A stretch of DNA of 64,000 bases from Lachnospiraceae bacterium (GCA_910575775.1 CAJTEY010000011.1:55691-119690), one strand, 5' to 3'. Numbered from the stretch's first letter, positions 1 through 9,623 are shown. Numbers and translations are program-made. Notes: generated by a model not told the origin, from the sequence alone.

Positions 1-1083
1 TTCCCTTCCGGGCGTTGGCGCTATCTGATTGCCCGTCATCGGCTGATAGGAATCCATGGGCTTCTTTGCCTGTATCGGCACTGCGGCCGGTTCCGGCTCT
101 TCCTCCTCCATGTGGATCTCACTCAGCGCGTCAGATTCCTGTTCTATGTAATGATACGAATGCTTTTCCCGTTCTCTTACAGGAGGCAGATCCTCCGCAT
201 CCTCCTCTTCATAAGTAAGCGTAATTTCATGGATATCGTCCCGTACTTTTTCAGCCGCCACTTTTTCCGGCTCCCTGCCAAGGGCGGTATCCAGCATGAC
301 GCCGGACACTTTCTTGTCCATGCGCAGAAGCCTTTCGTTTTCCAGTTCTTCTTCCCGCTGTCTGCGTTCCCTGGCCTCCCGCTCCCGCCTTTCAGAAAGA
401 GCCTCCCGCCGCCTTTCCGCCCGCTCCCTGCGGTAGGCTGCGTCCTCCCTGGATCGTTCGTATACCTTCCTCCCGCCGGCCGCCACACCGCCGATAAAGG
501 ACTTCTCCGTGACGATCACCAGACAAATGATACCCAACACCAAAATGAGAAGCACCGTGCCAACCGTACCGAGAAACTTACAGGACAGGTAGGCAAGCGA
601 TCCAGCCAATATGCCGCCCCCTTTATGTCCCTCACTGCAACGGGCATAAATCTCAGCGATCTGATAGCGTTCCGCCCCGGCGGGATTTATGCTGAAAAAC
701 TCAAAGCTCATGCCCAAAAGAAGGACGAACAGGATGCCTGCCGCCAGTTTTCTCGTCGCGATATGATTTCCCGCATTTAACATGCCAAAAGCAATCATCA
801 GAAAAATAATGACGGGCGCCACATAGGCAAGCAGCCCAAAAACGCCGAACATCACACTGCTGACCACACTGCCAAACTTGCCCGCCAGCCCAAAATTACA
901 TAAAAATAGAAAAAGGGCGAGAGCCGCCAGTACGATCAGCAAAATTTCATTTCTGACTGCCGGATCCATGGGCGCATCCTGTCTTACGTTTCGATTATTT
1001 GTCCGGGAGCCGGCTTTGTTTGTTCTGCCCGCACTTGTATTTTTTTTCTTCGTGGATGACCCTCTCGTACTCTGAGCCGCCAT
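1..1083 (-). CDS. DNA translocase FtsK/SpoIIIE, N-terminal part
   Basis: The gene runs off the left edge, so only the first 361 codons are visible. It starts at ATG 1083 behind GGGAGG. A basic Ser/Thr/Asn-rich tail of about 40 residues comes first, then several hydrophobic segments (the first contains LLIVLAALALFLF), which match the membrane-anchor domain of FtsK/SpoIIIE. After the last segment (LLILVLGIICLVIV) there is a highly charged Arg/Glu linker. The RecA-like motor and the gamma DNA-binding domain lie outside the window. The family pumps chromosomal DNA through the closing division or sporulation septum. The tepA-like neighbour upstream is also next to spoIIIE in Bacillus subtilis, which supports the call. 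FtsK and SpoIIIE cannot be told apart from this part. Confidence 0.85.
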   Translation of the reverse strand, partial: MAAQSTRGSSTKKKNTSAGRTNKAGSRTNNRNVRQDAPMDPAVRNEILLIVLAALALFLFLCNFGLAGKFGSVVSSVMFGVFGLLAYVAPVIIFLMIAFGMLNAGNHIATRKLAAGILFVLLLGMSFEFFSINPAGAERYQIAEIYARCSEGHKGGGILAGSLAYLSCKFLGTVGTVLLILVLGIICLVIVTEKSFIGGVAAGGRKVYERSREDAAYRRERAERRREALSERREREARERRQREEELENERLLRMDKKVSGVMLDTALGREPEKVAAEKVRDDIHEITLTYEEEDAEDLPPVREREKHSYHYIEQESDALSEIHMEEEEPEPAAVPIQAKKPMDSYQPMTGNQIAPTPGRE

Positions 1084-1157
1084 GACTGCCTCCCACATGT
1101 ATATAAAATTAGTGACAATTCCGTACTTTTGAAACAGTTACCTAAAAATCCTATACT

Positions 1158-1186
1158 AGTATAGCATTTTCATTTTGTCTTGTCAT
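1158..1186 (-). promoter_or_regulatory. sigma-A-type promoter of ftsK/spoIIIE
   Basis: On the minus strand ATGACA (-35) is followed, after exactly 17 bases, by TATACT (-10). The -10 lies inside a perfect 14-bp palindrome, CTATACTAGTATAG (1151-1164), which could also serve as an operator. Translation starts about 75 bases downstream. Confidence 0.6.
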
Positions 1187-1189
1187 CCC

Positions 1190-1939
1190 TTATTTTGTAT
1201 CTGCTCTTTTCTTTTCTACCATATCATGGAGCTTTTCAACCGCGTCTCTGATACCACCCACTTCACATATGATACCTTCCTCAACGGCTTCCCTTCCAAC
1301 AAGCACCGTGCCCACATCTTTTGTCAGCATACCCGTCTCCATCATCAGTTCCTCCAGACGGGACTTTGGAATCCTGCAGTGCTCACATACAAAGCCCGTG
1401 ATACGGTTCTGGATCTGCTTAAAATAGTCGAAAGTCTGTTGTACGCCAATCACCATGCCGCTTAAACGCACCGGGTGGATCACCATCGTTCCCGTCGGAA
1501 CGATATAGGAGTAATCCGTGCTCACCGCAATCGGTACCCCGATGGAATGGCTTCCGCCAAGCACCAGGGATACCGTCGGCTTGCTCAGTGACGCAATCAT
1601 CTCCGCAATGGCAAGTCCTGCCTCCACGTCCCCGCCCATGGTATTAAGAAGAATCAAAACCCCATCCACTTCTCCACTGTCCTCAATCGCCGCAAGCTGT
1701 GGCAGGATATGCTCGTATTTGGTTGTTTTTGAATTGCTGCTTAAATTGTCATGACCCTCGATTTCCCCGATGATCGTGAGCAGATGAATTTTATGGTGCT
1801 GTGCATTCTCGTCGAGCGTTACCTGTCCAACCTTCTCAATCCGCTCGTCCTTCTGCTTCTCATTCTCCCGCTTTTTTTCCTTTTCGTTTTCGTCCTTATT
1901 CTGGTTATCCTTGCTTTTTGTGTTCTTACTGTTTCCCAT
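1190..1939 (-). CDS. tepA: TepA-like ClpP-family serine protease
   Basis: A 249-residue member of the ClpP/crotonase-fold TepA (YmfB) family. The first 45 residues are very rich in Lys, Glu and Asn. The protease domain follows: IGEIEGH, then DGVLILLNTMGGDVEAGLAIAE, then GGSHSIGVPIA, whose serine occupies the ClpP nucleophile position. Start: an ATG at 1972 is in frame, but only ATG 1939 (MGNSKN) has a strong upstream AAGGGAG, so it is used here. In B. subtilis TepA is linked to protein secretion and degradation of small acid-soluble spore proteins. The gene precedes spoIIIE/ftsK in the same direction, as in Bacillus, but the promoter between them suggests they can be expressed separately. Confidence 0.85.
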   Translation of the reverse strand: MGNSKNTKSKDNQNKDENEKEKKRENEKQKDERIEKVGQVTLDENAQHHKIHLLTIIGEIEGHDNLSSNSKTTKYEHILPQLAAIEDSGEVDGVLILLNTMGGDVEAGLAIAEMIASLSKPTVSLVLGGSHSIGVPIAVSTDYSYIVPTGTMVIHPVRLSGMVIGVQQTFDYFKQIQNRITGFVCEHCRIPKSRLEELMMETGMLTKDVGTVLVGREAVEEGIICEVGGIRDAVEKLHDMVEKKRADTK

Positions 1940-1985
1940 ATATGTGCTCTCCCTTCTCTGAATTCTGTGCATATGAAGAATGACA

Positions 1986-2014
1986 CAAAAAAGAGAACCT
2001 TTTTTCGGTTCTCT
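1986..2014 (-). terminator. rho-independent terminator after the polytopic membrane protein gene
   Basis: Read on the minus strand, AGAGAACC and GGTTCTCT form an 8-bp stem with a 7-base A-rich loop, followed by six T. It lies about 35 bases after the stop of the gene ending at 2050. Confidence 0.85.
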
Positions 2015-2049
2015 CCTAGTATCGCTTTATTTCAAAAAATATATACCTT

Positions 2050-3537
2050 CTATCTGTCAAAATCATCCCCGGCCGTAATTTCTATCTGATAGTGCATATC
2101 TGCCTCCGGTACCTCATAATCATAATCCATTTCACGTTTTACATGCTTTTTCGGAAGCGGAAGGGGATTTTCGATGAAACGCGGCTTTTGCGCCGGCGCC
2201 AACGCTCCAGATGCAGGAATCGGCGCTGTTGCGGGAATGGGCACTGCGGCCGCGTTGATTTCCTCAATTTTCTCCCGCAGAGCTTCCGCCTGTCCGCCAA
2301 ACACCACATTCTTTAAACCGAGAGCCGCCAGTACACTCCAGAAAAACTGCACTGCGCCGCCCAGCCCGACAATGCTGAAATCCATCAAAAAGACAGGAGA
2401 CAGAAGAATGCAGGGCAAAAGCCACAAGGAAAAATCCTGCTCGCGCCCTCCACGGATAAACTCAAATCCCAAAAAAGACGCCAGAAGGAAGAGCACCGAA
2501 AAGAAAGGATACGACATCCCGATGACACTGAATATCCTCGCCCCCATGCCCACATTTAAATACGGTGCAATCCATGATATAAGCCCCTGATAGACGCTGA
2601 CACCACTAAAAGATGCGTCAATTCCAATGGCGCACATAAATCCTGCTACACTGCCTGCCAGTATCAGAAACAGACTGCCAGCCATACGCTTCCGCCCGCC
2701 TTCCGCATGCATCTTCCCGGTAAAAAGACCTGCAAGGAACAGAAACAAAATCGCCATACTCATGTCCAGATAACATAAAAATCCCAAACCAATGCCAAGA
2801 ATGGACGCACGTGCCAAATCACCGGTTCCTCTATTGTTATAAAGTACCGTCTTCACAAAACAGAGAACAAGCCAAAGCCCTGCGAGCAGAACCGCCAGCA
2901 GCATACACTCCGGATCAATCACATAAATCTTTCGGATAAACGCGTCAGAAAAAGACAGCAGCAAAAGCACCGTACATGCCGCAAACCGGCCTGCCGCTTT
3001 TCTCACGGCCAGATAAGCAAACAGCATGGCAAGCGTCTGCAAAAAAATCTGGAACAGCATAGCCGCCGCCATACTGTTACCAAGAAAGGATAAAACTACC
3101 CTGAGTGAGCGCACAAACAGATCACTCAATCCGTGTGTCAGAGCCGGACTGTCTGCTCCCGCTCTCACAACCGCCATCTCATAGTATTCTCCCGGCTCGA
3201 AAACAGGCGCGTCCGCATAGATAGACGCCATGAGAAGCCCTTCTTTCAGCCGCAGAAGAAGTCCGAAAACAAAGGATACAGAAACCACAAGGGATTCCGT
3301 CATAGCCGCAGTATGGGAGGAAAAGTGATGCTTTTTCCGTATTGCCTGCGAGGACAGCCGGATCCCCGGATAGAGACATAACAGAATCGGAAAAGGCAGA
3401 AATGTACCGAGCTTTGCCATCGGCGCTCCCACATAGAAAGCATATATATGGTTTCCCACATAGGCCAGAAGCATTACGCAAATTCCAGCGTAAACCGCCC
3501 AGAGCACATAATCAAACCAGGTTTTCCGATAAGTCAT
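2050..3537 (-). CDS. polytopic membrane protein, glycosyltransferase-39-like
   Basis: A 495-residue integral membrane protein with roughly ten hydrophobic segments between residues 10 and 410, then a soluble tail of about 80 residues rich in Ala and Pro. The tail contains IENPLPLPKKHVKREMDY, which I associate with a group of Lachnospiraceae membrane proteins. The layout (an extracytoplasmic loop with acidic residues after an early segment, many helices) resembles GT-C/PMT-type glycosyltransferases, but I see no decisive catalytic motif, so this is a weak guess. Start ATG 3537 has GAAGG eight bases upstream. It reads in the same direction as metY, 18 bases from metY's stop, and a terminator follows it. 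Confidence 0.6.
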   Translation of the reverse strand: MTYRKTWFDYVLWAVYAGICVMLLAYVGNHIYAFYVGAPMAKLGTFLPFPILLCLYPGIRLSSQAIRKKHHFSSHTAAMTESLVVSVSFVFGLLLRLKEGLLMASIYADAPVFEPGEYYEMAVVRAGADSPALTHGLSDLFVRSLRVVLSFLGNSMAAAMLFQIFLQTLAMLFAYLAVRKAAGRFAACTVLLLLSFSDAFIRKIYVIDPECMLLAVLLAGLWLVLCFVKTVLYNNRGTGDLARASILGIGLGFLCYLDMSMAILFLFLAGLFTGKMHAEGGRKRMAGSLFLILAGSVAGFMCAIGIDASFSGVSVYQGLISWIAPYLNVGMGARIFSVIGMSYPFFSVLFLLASFLGFEFIRGGREQDFSLWLLPCILLSPVFLMDFSIVGLGGAVQFFWSVLAALGLKNVVFGGQAEALREKIEEINAAAVPIPATAPIPASGALAPAQKPRFIENPLPLPKKHVKREMDYDYEVPEADMHYQIEITAGDDFDR

Positions 3538-3555
3538 AATCCCATCCTTCTCTTC

Positions 3556-4833
3556 TCACGCGAGACTTTGCGCCAGATCCTCAATAATATCGTCGATATG
3601 CTCAATCCCCACAGAAAGTCTGATCAGATCGGGCGCGACCCCTGCCTCTTTCAGCTGCTCATCGTTCATCTGTCTGTGTGTATGGCTCGCCGGGTGTAGA
3701 ACGCTTGTTCTTGCATCCGCCACATGTGTTACAATCGCTGCCAGTTTCAGATGATCCATCATACTGGCTGCCGCTTCCCTTCCGCCTTTCAAACCGAAGG
3801 AAATCACGCCGCAGCTTCCGTTCGGCATATATTTTTTCGCCAGTTCATAGTATTTGTTTCCGGGCAGTCCCGGATAATTGACCCAGGCCACCTTTTCGTG
3901 GGCCTGCAAATATTCGGCACATTTCTGCGCATTGTAGCAGTGTCTCTCCACGCGCAGAGGCAGCGTTTCCAGTCCAACATTCAGCAAAAATGCATTCTGG
4001 GGAGACTGGCTGGAACCCAGATCCCTCATCAGCTGGCTTGTGGCTTTTGTGATATAAGCCGCCTTCCCGAATTTCTCCGTGTAGACTATGCCGTGATAAG
4101 ATTCATCCGGCCTGCACAGGCCGGGAAACTTTTCCGGGTAAGACGCCCAGTCAAAATTGCCGGAATCCACAATACAGCCTCCCAAAGCCATAGCATGTCC
4201 GTCCATATATTTTGTGGTGGAATGAGTTACGATATCTGCCCCCCACGCAAACGGATTGCAGTTGATTGGCGTGGCAAACGTATTATCCACAATCAAAGGC
4301 ACCTGATGGGCGTGGGCCAGCGCCGCGAATTTTTCTATATCGAGCACCACCAGCGCAGGGTTCGCGATGGTCTCCGCAAACATGCATTTGGTGTTCTCCT
4401 GAAAGGCTTTTTCCAGTTCCTCCGCCGGCGCGTCGGGATCTACCACGGTGCATTCGATTCCCATCTTCTTCATGGTGCAGGTGATCAGATTAAAGCTGCC
4501 GCCATAGATTGTGGAACTCATCACCACATGGTCGCCCGCTTCGCAGATGTTAAAAATGGCATAATGGTTTGCCGCCTGTCCTGAAGATGTCAGCATGGCC
4601 GCTACACCGCCCTCCAGCTCACAGATCTTCTGCGCCACAAAGTCGTTGGTCGGATTCTGTAACCTGGAATAAAAATAACCGCTCTCCTCCAGATCAAAAA
4701 GCCGTCCCATCTGCTCTGAATTTTCGTACTTAAACGTCGTGCTCTGGTAGATCGGAAGCACCCGGGCTTCCCCCTTTTTCGGCTTCCAGCCCGACTGGAT
4801 GCAAATGGTCTCTTTCTTATATGGTTTACTCAT
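3556..4833 (-). CDS. metY: O-acetylhomoserine sulfhydrylase (PLP-dependent)
   Basis: A 425-residue Cys/Met-metabolism PLP enzyme. It makes homocysteine from O-acetylhomoserine and sulfide in methionine synthesis. Motifs: an N-terminal QSGWKPKKGEARVLPIYQSTTF, SSGQAANHYAIF in the PLP phosphate-binding region, IVDNTFATP, and the PLP lysine in THSTTKYMDGH. The C-terminus carries TSVLHPASHTHRQM and LIRLSVGIEHIDDI, both typical of the MetY/CysD subgroup. The frame is open upstream to 4974, but ATG 4833 (MSKPYKK) has GGAGG seven bases before it and the expected family length. It sits 46 bases after yebC and may be co-transcribed with it. Confidence 0.93.
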   Translation of the reverse strand: MSKPYKKETICIQSGWKPKKGEARVLPIYQSTTFKYENSEQMGRLFDLEESGYFYSRLQNPTNDFVAQKICELEGGVAAMLTSSGQAANHYAIFNICEAGDHVVMSSTIYGGSFNLITCTMKKMGIECTVVDPDAPAEELEKAFQENTKCMFAETIANPALVVLDIEKFAALAHAHQVPLIVDNTFATPINCNPFAWGADIVTHSTTKYMDGHAMALGGCIVDSGNFDWASYPEKFPGLCRPDESYHGIVYTEKFGKAAYITKATSQLMRDLGSSQSPQNAFLLNVGLETLPLRVERHCYNAQKCAEYLQAHEKVAWVNYPGLPGNKYYELAKKYMPNGSCGVISFGLKGGREAAASMMDHLKLAAIVTHVADARTSVLHPASHTHRQMNDEQLKEAGVAPDLIRLSVGIEHIDDIIEDLAQSLA

Positions 4834-4879
4834 TTTATCCTCCGCTGGTGCAATGTCTATCGCGCTTCTTTCCACGCCG

Positions 4880-5617
4880 TTACTTTTCGCTCTCGTCCCA
4901 GTTATGGTATACCGCCTGCACATCATCGTCATCGTCGAGAAGATCCAGCGTCTTCTGCAGGTTCTTGACCGCACCCTCGTCAGTCAGCTCCACCCACGTC
5001 TGCGGAATCATGGTCACCTCGGAGGAAACAGGCATCACACCCGCCTCTTTCAATGCCGCGTCCACACCGCTCCACTGGTCGGGATCCGTATAGACTTCGT
5101 AGCTGTCCTCCTCCTCGGAAAAATCCTCCGCGCCTGCGTCCAGAGCGGTCATCATCAGATCGTCCGCATCCATGTCGCACTCTTCCTTGTCGATGATGAT
5201 AAGGCCTTTCTTGTCAAACATGAAGGAGACGCAGCCCTGTGTGCCGATGCTGCCGTTACCCTTGGTAAAGGCGCTTCTCACGTTGGCGGCTGTACGGTTA
5301 ATGTTATCCGTCAGCGCATCCACAATAATTGCCACGCCGCTTGGACCATATCCCTCGTAGGTGACATACTTGTAATCCACGTTTCCGCCTTCGCCGGCTG
5401 CCTTCTTGATGCCCCTGTCGATGGTATCGTTGGGCATGTTGTTGGCTTTCGCCTTGGCGATCACCTGGGCCAGCTTAAAGTTGTTCGCCGGATCGGGACC
5501 GCCCTCCTTCACCGCCACCGCAATTTCCCTGCCGATGATTGTAAAGATTTTCCCTTTCGCCGCATCGTTCTTTTCTTTCTTATGTTTGATATTTGCAAAT
5601 TTTGAATGTCCTGACAT
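4880..5617 (-). CDS. yebC: YebC/PmpR (TACO1) family protein
   Basis: A 245-residue protein with the classic N-terminus MSGHSKFANIKHKK, KGKIFTIIGREI and NNMPNDTIDRGIKKAAGEG. The middle has the YEGYGPSGVAIIVDALTDN signature and the C-terminus ends with an acidic DDDDDVQAVYHN segment. Full family length. Family members have been described as DNA-binding regulators and, more recently, as translation factors that relieve ribosome stalling; the sequence does not decide between these. It lies 40 bases after the CBS-domain protein gene and shares its direction. Confidence 0.96.
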   Translation of the reverse strand: MSGHSKFANIKHKKEKNDAAKGKIFTIIGREIAVAVKEGGPDPANNFKLAQVIAKAKANNMPNDTIDRGIKKAAGEGGNVDYKYVTYEGYGPSGVAIIVDALTDNINRTAANVRSAFTKGNGSIGTQGCVSFMFDKKGLIIIDKEECDMDADDLMMTALDAGAEDFSEEEDSYEVYTDPDQWSGVDAALKEAGVMPVSSEVTMIPQTWVELTDEGAVKNLQKTLDLLDDDDDVQAVYHNWDESEK

Positions 5618-5657
5618 CTCTCTTTGTCCTTTCTTTATGCGTCGTTTTTCTGTACTT

Positions 5658-7043
5658 TTATGTTTCTTCTCTGTTTTTCCTTGCAGACACGGTCTGGATC
5701 ATGCGGTCCTTCACTTCCATAATACGGAACGTATATCCCCCGTACTCAAACTCGAAGTCCTCACCCTCCTCGGGGATATGCTCCAGTCGTGAGATCACAA
5801 AACCGTTAACCGTGTCGAATGGCTCATCCTCAAAGGAAACCTGCAGTTTTTCCTCCAGTTCCTCCAGCGGCATCATTCCCTGAATCACATAATGATCCGC
5901 GCCGCTCTCCCTGATATAAGTTTCATCCTCGTCGTACTCGTCCTGAATATTGCCGACGATCTCCTCCAGAATGTCCTCCAGCGCCACCAGACCTGCCGTC
6001 TGTCCGTACTCATCTATGACAATGACCATCTGGATTTTCTCCTTCTGCATCACCTGAAAGAGATCGTTTATCTTTCTTTTCTCGGTGATAAACCGCGGCT
6101 CCCGCAGAAGCCCTTTGATTTTTCCGATGGGCCGGCTTCGCATCTTCTCATTCATCTGCATCCGCATCACGTCCTTCAGATGCAGAATGCCGATAATATG
6201 GTCTATGGTTTCATCATAGACGGGAAAACGGCTGTTGTGCGCCTCCACAATGAAGGCCGCAGCCTCCTGTAACGTCATGGTGCAGTCTATGGCGATCAGA
6301 TTGTTGCGGTTAATCATAATATCTTTGGCCTCTTTGTCCCCATACTCAAAGATATTCGTAATCATCTCCGCCTCGCTGGCATGCAGGATTCCCTGCTCAT
6401 GCCCCACGCTCACCATAGAGAGGATTTCCTCCTCCGTCACATCCTCCCTGTCATCTGCATCCCGCACGCCAAGCAGATGCAATACCATCTTTGACGTGAC
6501 AAAAATCAGACTGCTGAAGGGGGAAATGATCCGCACATAGTAGTAAAACGGGGTAACCAGCGCAAGGAGCCATTTATCTGGGTGTTTCGCCGCCGCCTTT
6601 TTCGGCACCATAACGCCGATTGTCATAATTATGTACAAAAGAAAAGCAGTTACAAGAAACGGCACTGCCAATGCCAGCGTCCGCATCTGCCACCCGGCCG
6701 ACGCACCAAAGCGGACGCGCACCTGATCCGATATCAGAAACGAAAAATAACTGTTCAGCCGATACAGGATAAATGCCCCCAGCAATAAATTGATGGTCAC
6801 CACGCCCAGCTGTGTGGCCGTGGCATAGGCCGCGTGCTGTTCCATCATATAAGCCAGCCTGGCCTGCTTCTTTTTTTGTTTTGCCGTCTGCTCTTCGGCT
6901 TCCTCTCCGCCTGCTGTGCCGTCCTCTCTGTCCATTCCCCTGCGGTTCTGCATTGCCGTGCTGAAACCGTAAAAAGCCATCTCCAGAATCAGCATGACCA
7001 CAAACCACAGGATGCCGTTACTGCCCGAGCCTCCGTCTTCCAT
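5658..7043 (-). CDS. hemolysin-type CNNM/CorC family membrane protein
   Basis: A 461-residue protein of the CNNM/HlyC/CorC family. About four membrane segments fill residues 1-190 (including ILWFVVMLILEMAFYGF and ALAVPFLVTAFLLYIIM), with a charged, Lys/Glu-rich insert after the first segment. A CBS-domain pair follows (residues about 225-345; IAIDCTMTLQEAAAFI, HNSRFPVYDETIDHIIGILHLKDV, VIVIDEYGQTAGLVALEDILEEIVG). The C-terminal CorC_HlyC domain contains YVIQGMMPLEELEE and DTVNGFVISRLEHIP. Relatives act in Mg2+/Co2+ efflux or resistance; the 'hemolysin' name is historical. A good promoter lies at 7089-7117. Confidence 0.9.
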   Translation of the reverse strand: MEDGGSGSNGILWFVVMLILEMAFYGFSTAMQNRRGMDREDGTAGGEEAEEQTAKQKKKQARLAYMMEQHAAYATATQLGVVTINLLLGAFILYRLNSYFSFLISDQVRVRFGASAGWQMRTLALAVPFLVTAFLLYIIMTIGVMVPKKAAAKHPDKWLLALVTPFYYYVRIISPFSSLIFVTSKMVLHLLGVRDADDREDVTEEEILSMVSVGHEQGILHASEAEMITNIFEYGDKEAKDIMINRNNLIAIDCTMTLQEAAAFIVEAHNSRFPVYDETIDHIIGILHLKDVMRMQMNEKMRSRPIGKIKGLLREPRFITEKRKINDLFQVMQKEKIQMVIVIDEYGQTAGLVALEDILEEIVGNIQDEYDEDETYIRESGADHYVIQGMMPLEELEEKLQVSFEDEPFDTVNGFVISRLEHIPEEGEDFEFEYGGYTFRIMEVKDRMIQTVSARKNREET

Positions 7044-7088
7044 AGTATTTATTTTTCTCCTTCTTTATAAATAAAATTTGACCTAGAT

Positions 7089-7117
7089 ATCATATCAAGT
7101 ATTGTCCTTTGTGTCAA
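7089..7117 (-). promoter_or_regulatory. sigma-A promoter of the CNNM/CorC gene
   Basis: On the minus strand TTGACA, 17 bases, TATGAT: a perfect -35 and a 5/6 -10. The start codon is about 46 bases downstream, and mazF ends just upstream at 7132. Confidence 0.8.
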
Positions 7118-7131
7118 ATCCCCCTCTTATC

Positions 7132-7473
7132 CTATGTACCCAGTTCCAGACTGATCATCAGACCTTCGTTCACCGCCCGCATGATATCTGAATCCAGATG
7201 GCATACCCTGTCTTTGAGCCGCTGCTTATCTATCGTGCGCAGCTGCTCTAAGAGAATCACCGAGTCTTTCACCATATCGTATTTTCCCGCACTCAGTTCT
7301 ATGTGGGTGGGGAGCTTCGCCTTGTTCATCTTCGATGTGATCGCCGCACAGATCACCGTCGGGCTGTGCCGGTTTCCCACATCGTTCTGTATGATCAGCA
7401 CCGGGCGCACCCCGCCCTGCTCAGATCCAACTACCGGGCGCAGATCCGCATAATAAATATCTCCTCTTTTCAT
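7132..7473 (-). CDS. MazF/PemK-type mRNA interferase
   Basis: A 113-residue MazF-family endoribonuclease resembling B. subtilis NdoA (EndoA). Motifs: [36 protein letters not shown] with the GGVRPVL and N-x-H-S-P-T active-site region, and THIELS. The frame is open up to 7509, but ATG 7473 starts at the family's invariant MKRGDIYY and has AAAGGAAG upstream. In many Bacillota the order is alr-antitoxin-mazF; here alr is upstream but I find no antitoxin frame in the 116 bases between them. The toxin may rely on a distant antitoxin or be regulated otherwise. Confidence 0.92.
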   Translation of the reverse strand: MKRGDIYYADLRPVVGSEQGGVRPVLIIQNDVGNRHSPTVICAAITSKMNKAKLPTHIELSAGKYDMVKDSVILLEQLRTIDKQRLKDRVCHLDSDIMRAVNEGLMISLELGT

Positions 7474-7589
7474 TTCCTTACACTTCCTTTGACTTTTCAC
7501 TACTCTCACTGTTTTCCTGTTACCAGCAATAGTATTGCCGTCTTTTTCGGTCGTATACAGGATAATGATGCTTTTTCCGCACGGCGCCT

Positions 7590-8771
7590 CTACAGGCTCT
7601 CCCCATAATCATCTTTCGCGCAGACAACTCTGCCTTCTTTCACATACACTCTCGGGATCCGCTTCCCGAGACCGCAGGCAAGCTCATAGTTAAATCTTCC
7701 CGAAAGTTCCCCGATCTCTTCCATTGTGATCTCATCCGCGCCGTCTGTGCCGATCAGGGTGATTTCCTCCCCCTCATGCGCCTCTGGAATATCCGATATA
7801 TCCACCATAAACTGATCCATGCAGATTCTCCCCAGGATGGGCGCCCGTTTCCCGCGGATCAGCACGCTGCCCTTATTGGATAAGCTTCTCGGATACCCGT
7901 CCCCGTAGCCAACCGGCACAGTGCCAATCCGCATCCGCTCCTTCGACACAAAAGTGCCCCCGTAACTGACGGGCGTTCCCGCATCGATCTCCTTCACATA
8001 AACCAGGCGGCTTTTCAGAGAAAGAACAGGACGCAGGGCGAGAATGTCCCTTTTCACTTCCCCGGAAGGGGAAAGGCCGTACATGGTTATGCCCACGCGC
8101 ACCAGAGAAAGATTTGCCTGCGTCAGCGTGAGAATTGCCGCGCTGTTGGAACAGTGTTTCAGCGGAATCCGTCTCCCCATCCGCCGCTCCGCCTCCTTCG
8201 CAAACGACGTAAACCGTGCAAGCTGCGAAAGAGACGCTTTCTGATCCCTCTCATCAGCCCTCGCAAAATGCGTAAAAATGCCCTCCACCTCAATGTGTGA
8301 AAGACTGGAGATCCATTCCATAAAGGCCAGCCCTTCTTCATCCGGCCTGATGCCGATCCGTGACATGCCCGTGTCCACCTTCACGTGCACCGGTGCCTTT
8401 TTGTTAAGCCTGGCGGCACAGGCATCCAAAGCCTCCATCGCTTCCTTGCTGAAAACTGCGGGACGGATCTTTTGCAAAATCAGCTTCTCATAAGAATAGG
8501 GAAACGTATAGCCCAAAACCAGTACCGGCTTTTCCAGTCCTGCCCGCCGCAGAATAAAGGCCTCTTCCGCCGTGGCCGTCGCATAGCCGAACACATAGGA
8601 CAGCTTCTCCAATTCCCTGCCGATCGGCACAGCGCCGTGGCCGTAGCCGTCCGTCTTTATCACGCCGATCATCTCCGTCTGCGGTGAAAGCGTTTCGTGC
8701 ATCCGCTCCATATTGTAAAGAACTGCGGAAAGGTCTACCGCCGCATACACCCTCTGATAGTTTTCCAACAT
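7590..8771 (-). CDS. alr: alanine racemase
   Basis: A 393-residue PLP-dependent fold-III racemase that interconverts L- and D-alanine for peptidoglycan. The PLP lysine is Lys39 in [10 protein letters not shown], and the second catalytic base is Tyr271 in [38 protein letters not shown] and [13 protein letters not shown] are all present. Length and motif order are normal. It lies upstream of mazF in the same direction, the conserved Bacillota arrangement. Confidence 0.97.
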   Translation of the reverse strand: MLENYQRVYAAVDLSAVLYNMERMHETLSPQTEMIGVIKTDGYGHGAVPIGRELEKLSYVFGYATATAEEAFILRRAGLEKPVLVLGYTFPYSYEKLILQKIRPAVFSKEAMEALDACAARLNKKAPVHVKVDTGMSRIGIRPDEEGLAFMEWISSLSHIEVEGIFTHFARADERDQKASLSQLARFTSFAKEAERRMGRRIPLKHCSNSAAILTLTQANLSLVRVGITMYGLSPSGEVKRDILALRPVLSLKSRLVYVKEIDAGTPVSYGGTFVSKERMRIGTVPVGYGDGYPRSLSNKGSVLIRGKRAPILGRICMDQFMVDISDIPEAHEGEEITLIGTDGADEITMEEIGELSGRFNYELACGLGKRIPRVYVKEGRVVCAKDDYGESL

Positions 8772-8843
8772 ACCGACAAACCCTCCCCTTACTCTATCTT
8801 ATTCACATCCGGCAAAAACGCCAAAGTCTTGAGACTTCAGCGT

Positions 8844-9596
8844 CTATGTATTCCCGCCTTCCGGCTCCACGCTCTTTTCCGGCGGTTCTGCCGATTCCGT
8901 TTTCTCCCTCTTTTCCGCCGGATTCCCCTGCCCTTCCGGCTGCTTTTCCGGGCTTACCGCCTGCGCGGCAGTCTCTTTTCTGCGGTATTTTTCCTCCGGG
9001 TCATACTGCATATCAAAAAGCTCGATCACCTCCGCACCGAAAATATCGTGCATATATGCGTAAAGCCTGTTATTGACCGCCTCTTTTTCCTGCTTGCGCA
9101 CCACCTTTTTTTTGAGTTCCCGCCGTATGCCGCTGATCCACTCCTCAATCTCCGCAAGCTCCTTTGTATTCTGCTGCAGCTTTCGGTAACAGACATCCAT
9201 CGTGATGAGCATGAGCTGATTGTTGATCTGGTTGATCTGTCTGGGTAGCTCTACCATCTCCTCTTCGCAGGCGTCCATCTTTTCGTTGCACTCTTCAATG
9301 AGACGTTTGTGGTCTGCCATCTCCTTATCCTGTTTTTTCGTAGGATGTTCTCCCATCTCGTCAGCCAGTATCACCACCTCATCCATCAGCTTCTTTTTGA
9401 GTTTTTTTACCTCTTTGCTCTCCGTGTTGACCTTCGCCTGCCGTTTTAAGAGATCATTTAAATTCTTTTCCAGCCCTTTCAGTTCCGGGGTAAACTCAGA
9501 CTGCGTAAAGAGCTTGTGCCACTTATTGTCCAGCGTCAGTATCGGGATTTTCTTTCCCACAAGCGCCGGCTTAAATACCTCATCCGATCTGGCCAT
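8844..9596 (-). CDS. coiled-coil protein of unknown function downstream of rex
   Basis: A 250-residue, highly charged protein that I do not recognise as a named family. Residues about 35-165 are rich in Lys, Glu, Leu and Gln with heptad-like spacing (for example LKGLEKNLNDLLKRQAK), so a long coiled coil is likely. A compact segment (VNNRLYAYMHDIFGAEVIELFDMQY) follows, then a low-complexity Glu/Pro/Ala tail. No signal peptide or membrane segment is visible. GTG 9605 is also in frame, but ATG 9596 with GAGG upstream fits better. It lies 27 bases after rex and is probably co-transcribed. Confidence 0.7.
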   Translation of the reverse strand: MARSDEVFKPALVGKKIPILTLDNKWHKLFTQSEFTPELKGLEKNLNDLLKRQAKVNTESKEVKKLKKKLMDEVVILADEMGEHPTKKQDKEMADHKRLIEECNEKMDACEEEMVELPRQINQINNQLMLITMDVCYRKLQQNTKELAEIEEWISGIRRELKKKVVRKQEKEAVNNRLYAYMHDIFGAEVIELFDMQYDPEEKYRRKETAAQAVSPEKQPEGQGNPAEKREKTESAEPPEKSVEPEGGNT

Positions 9597-9623
9597 AGCC
9601 ACCACCTCTTTCTGCCTGCCGCA

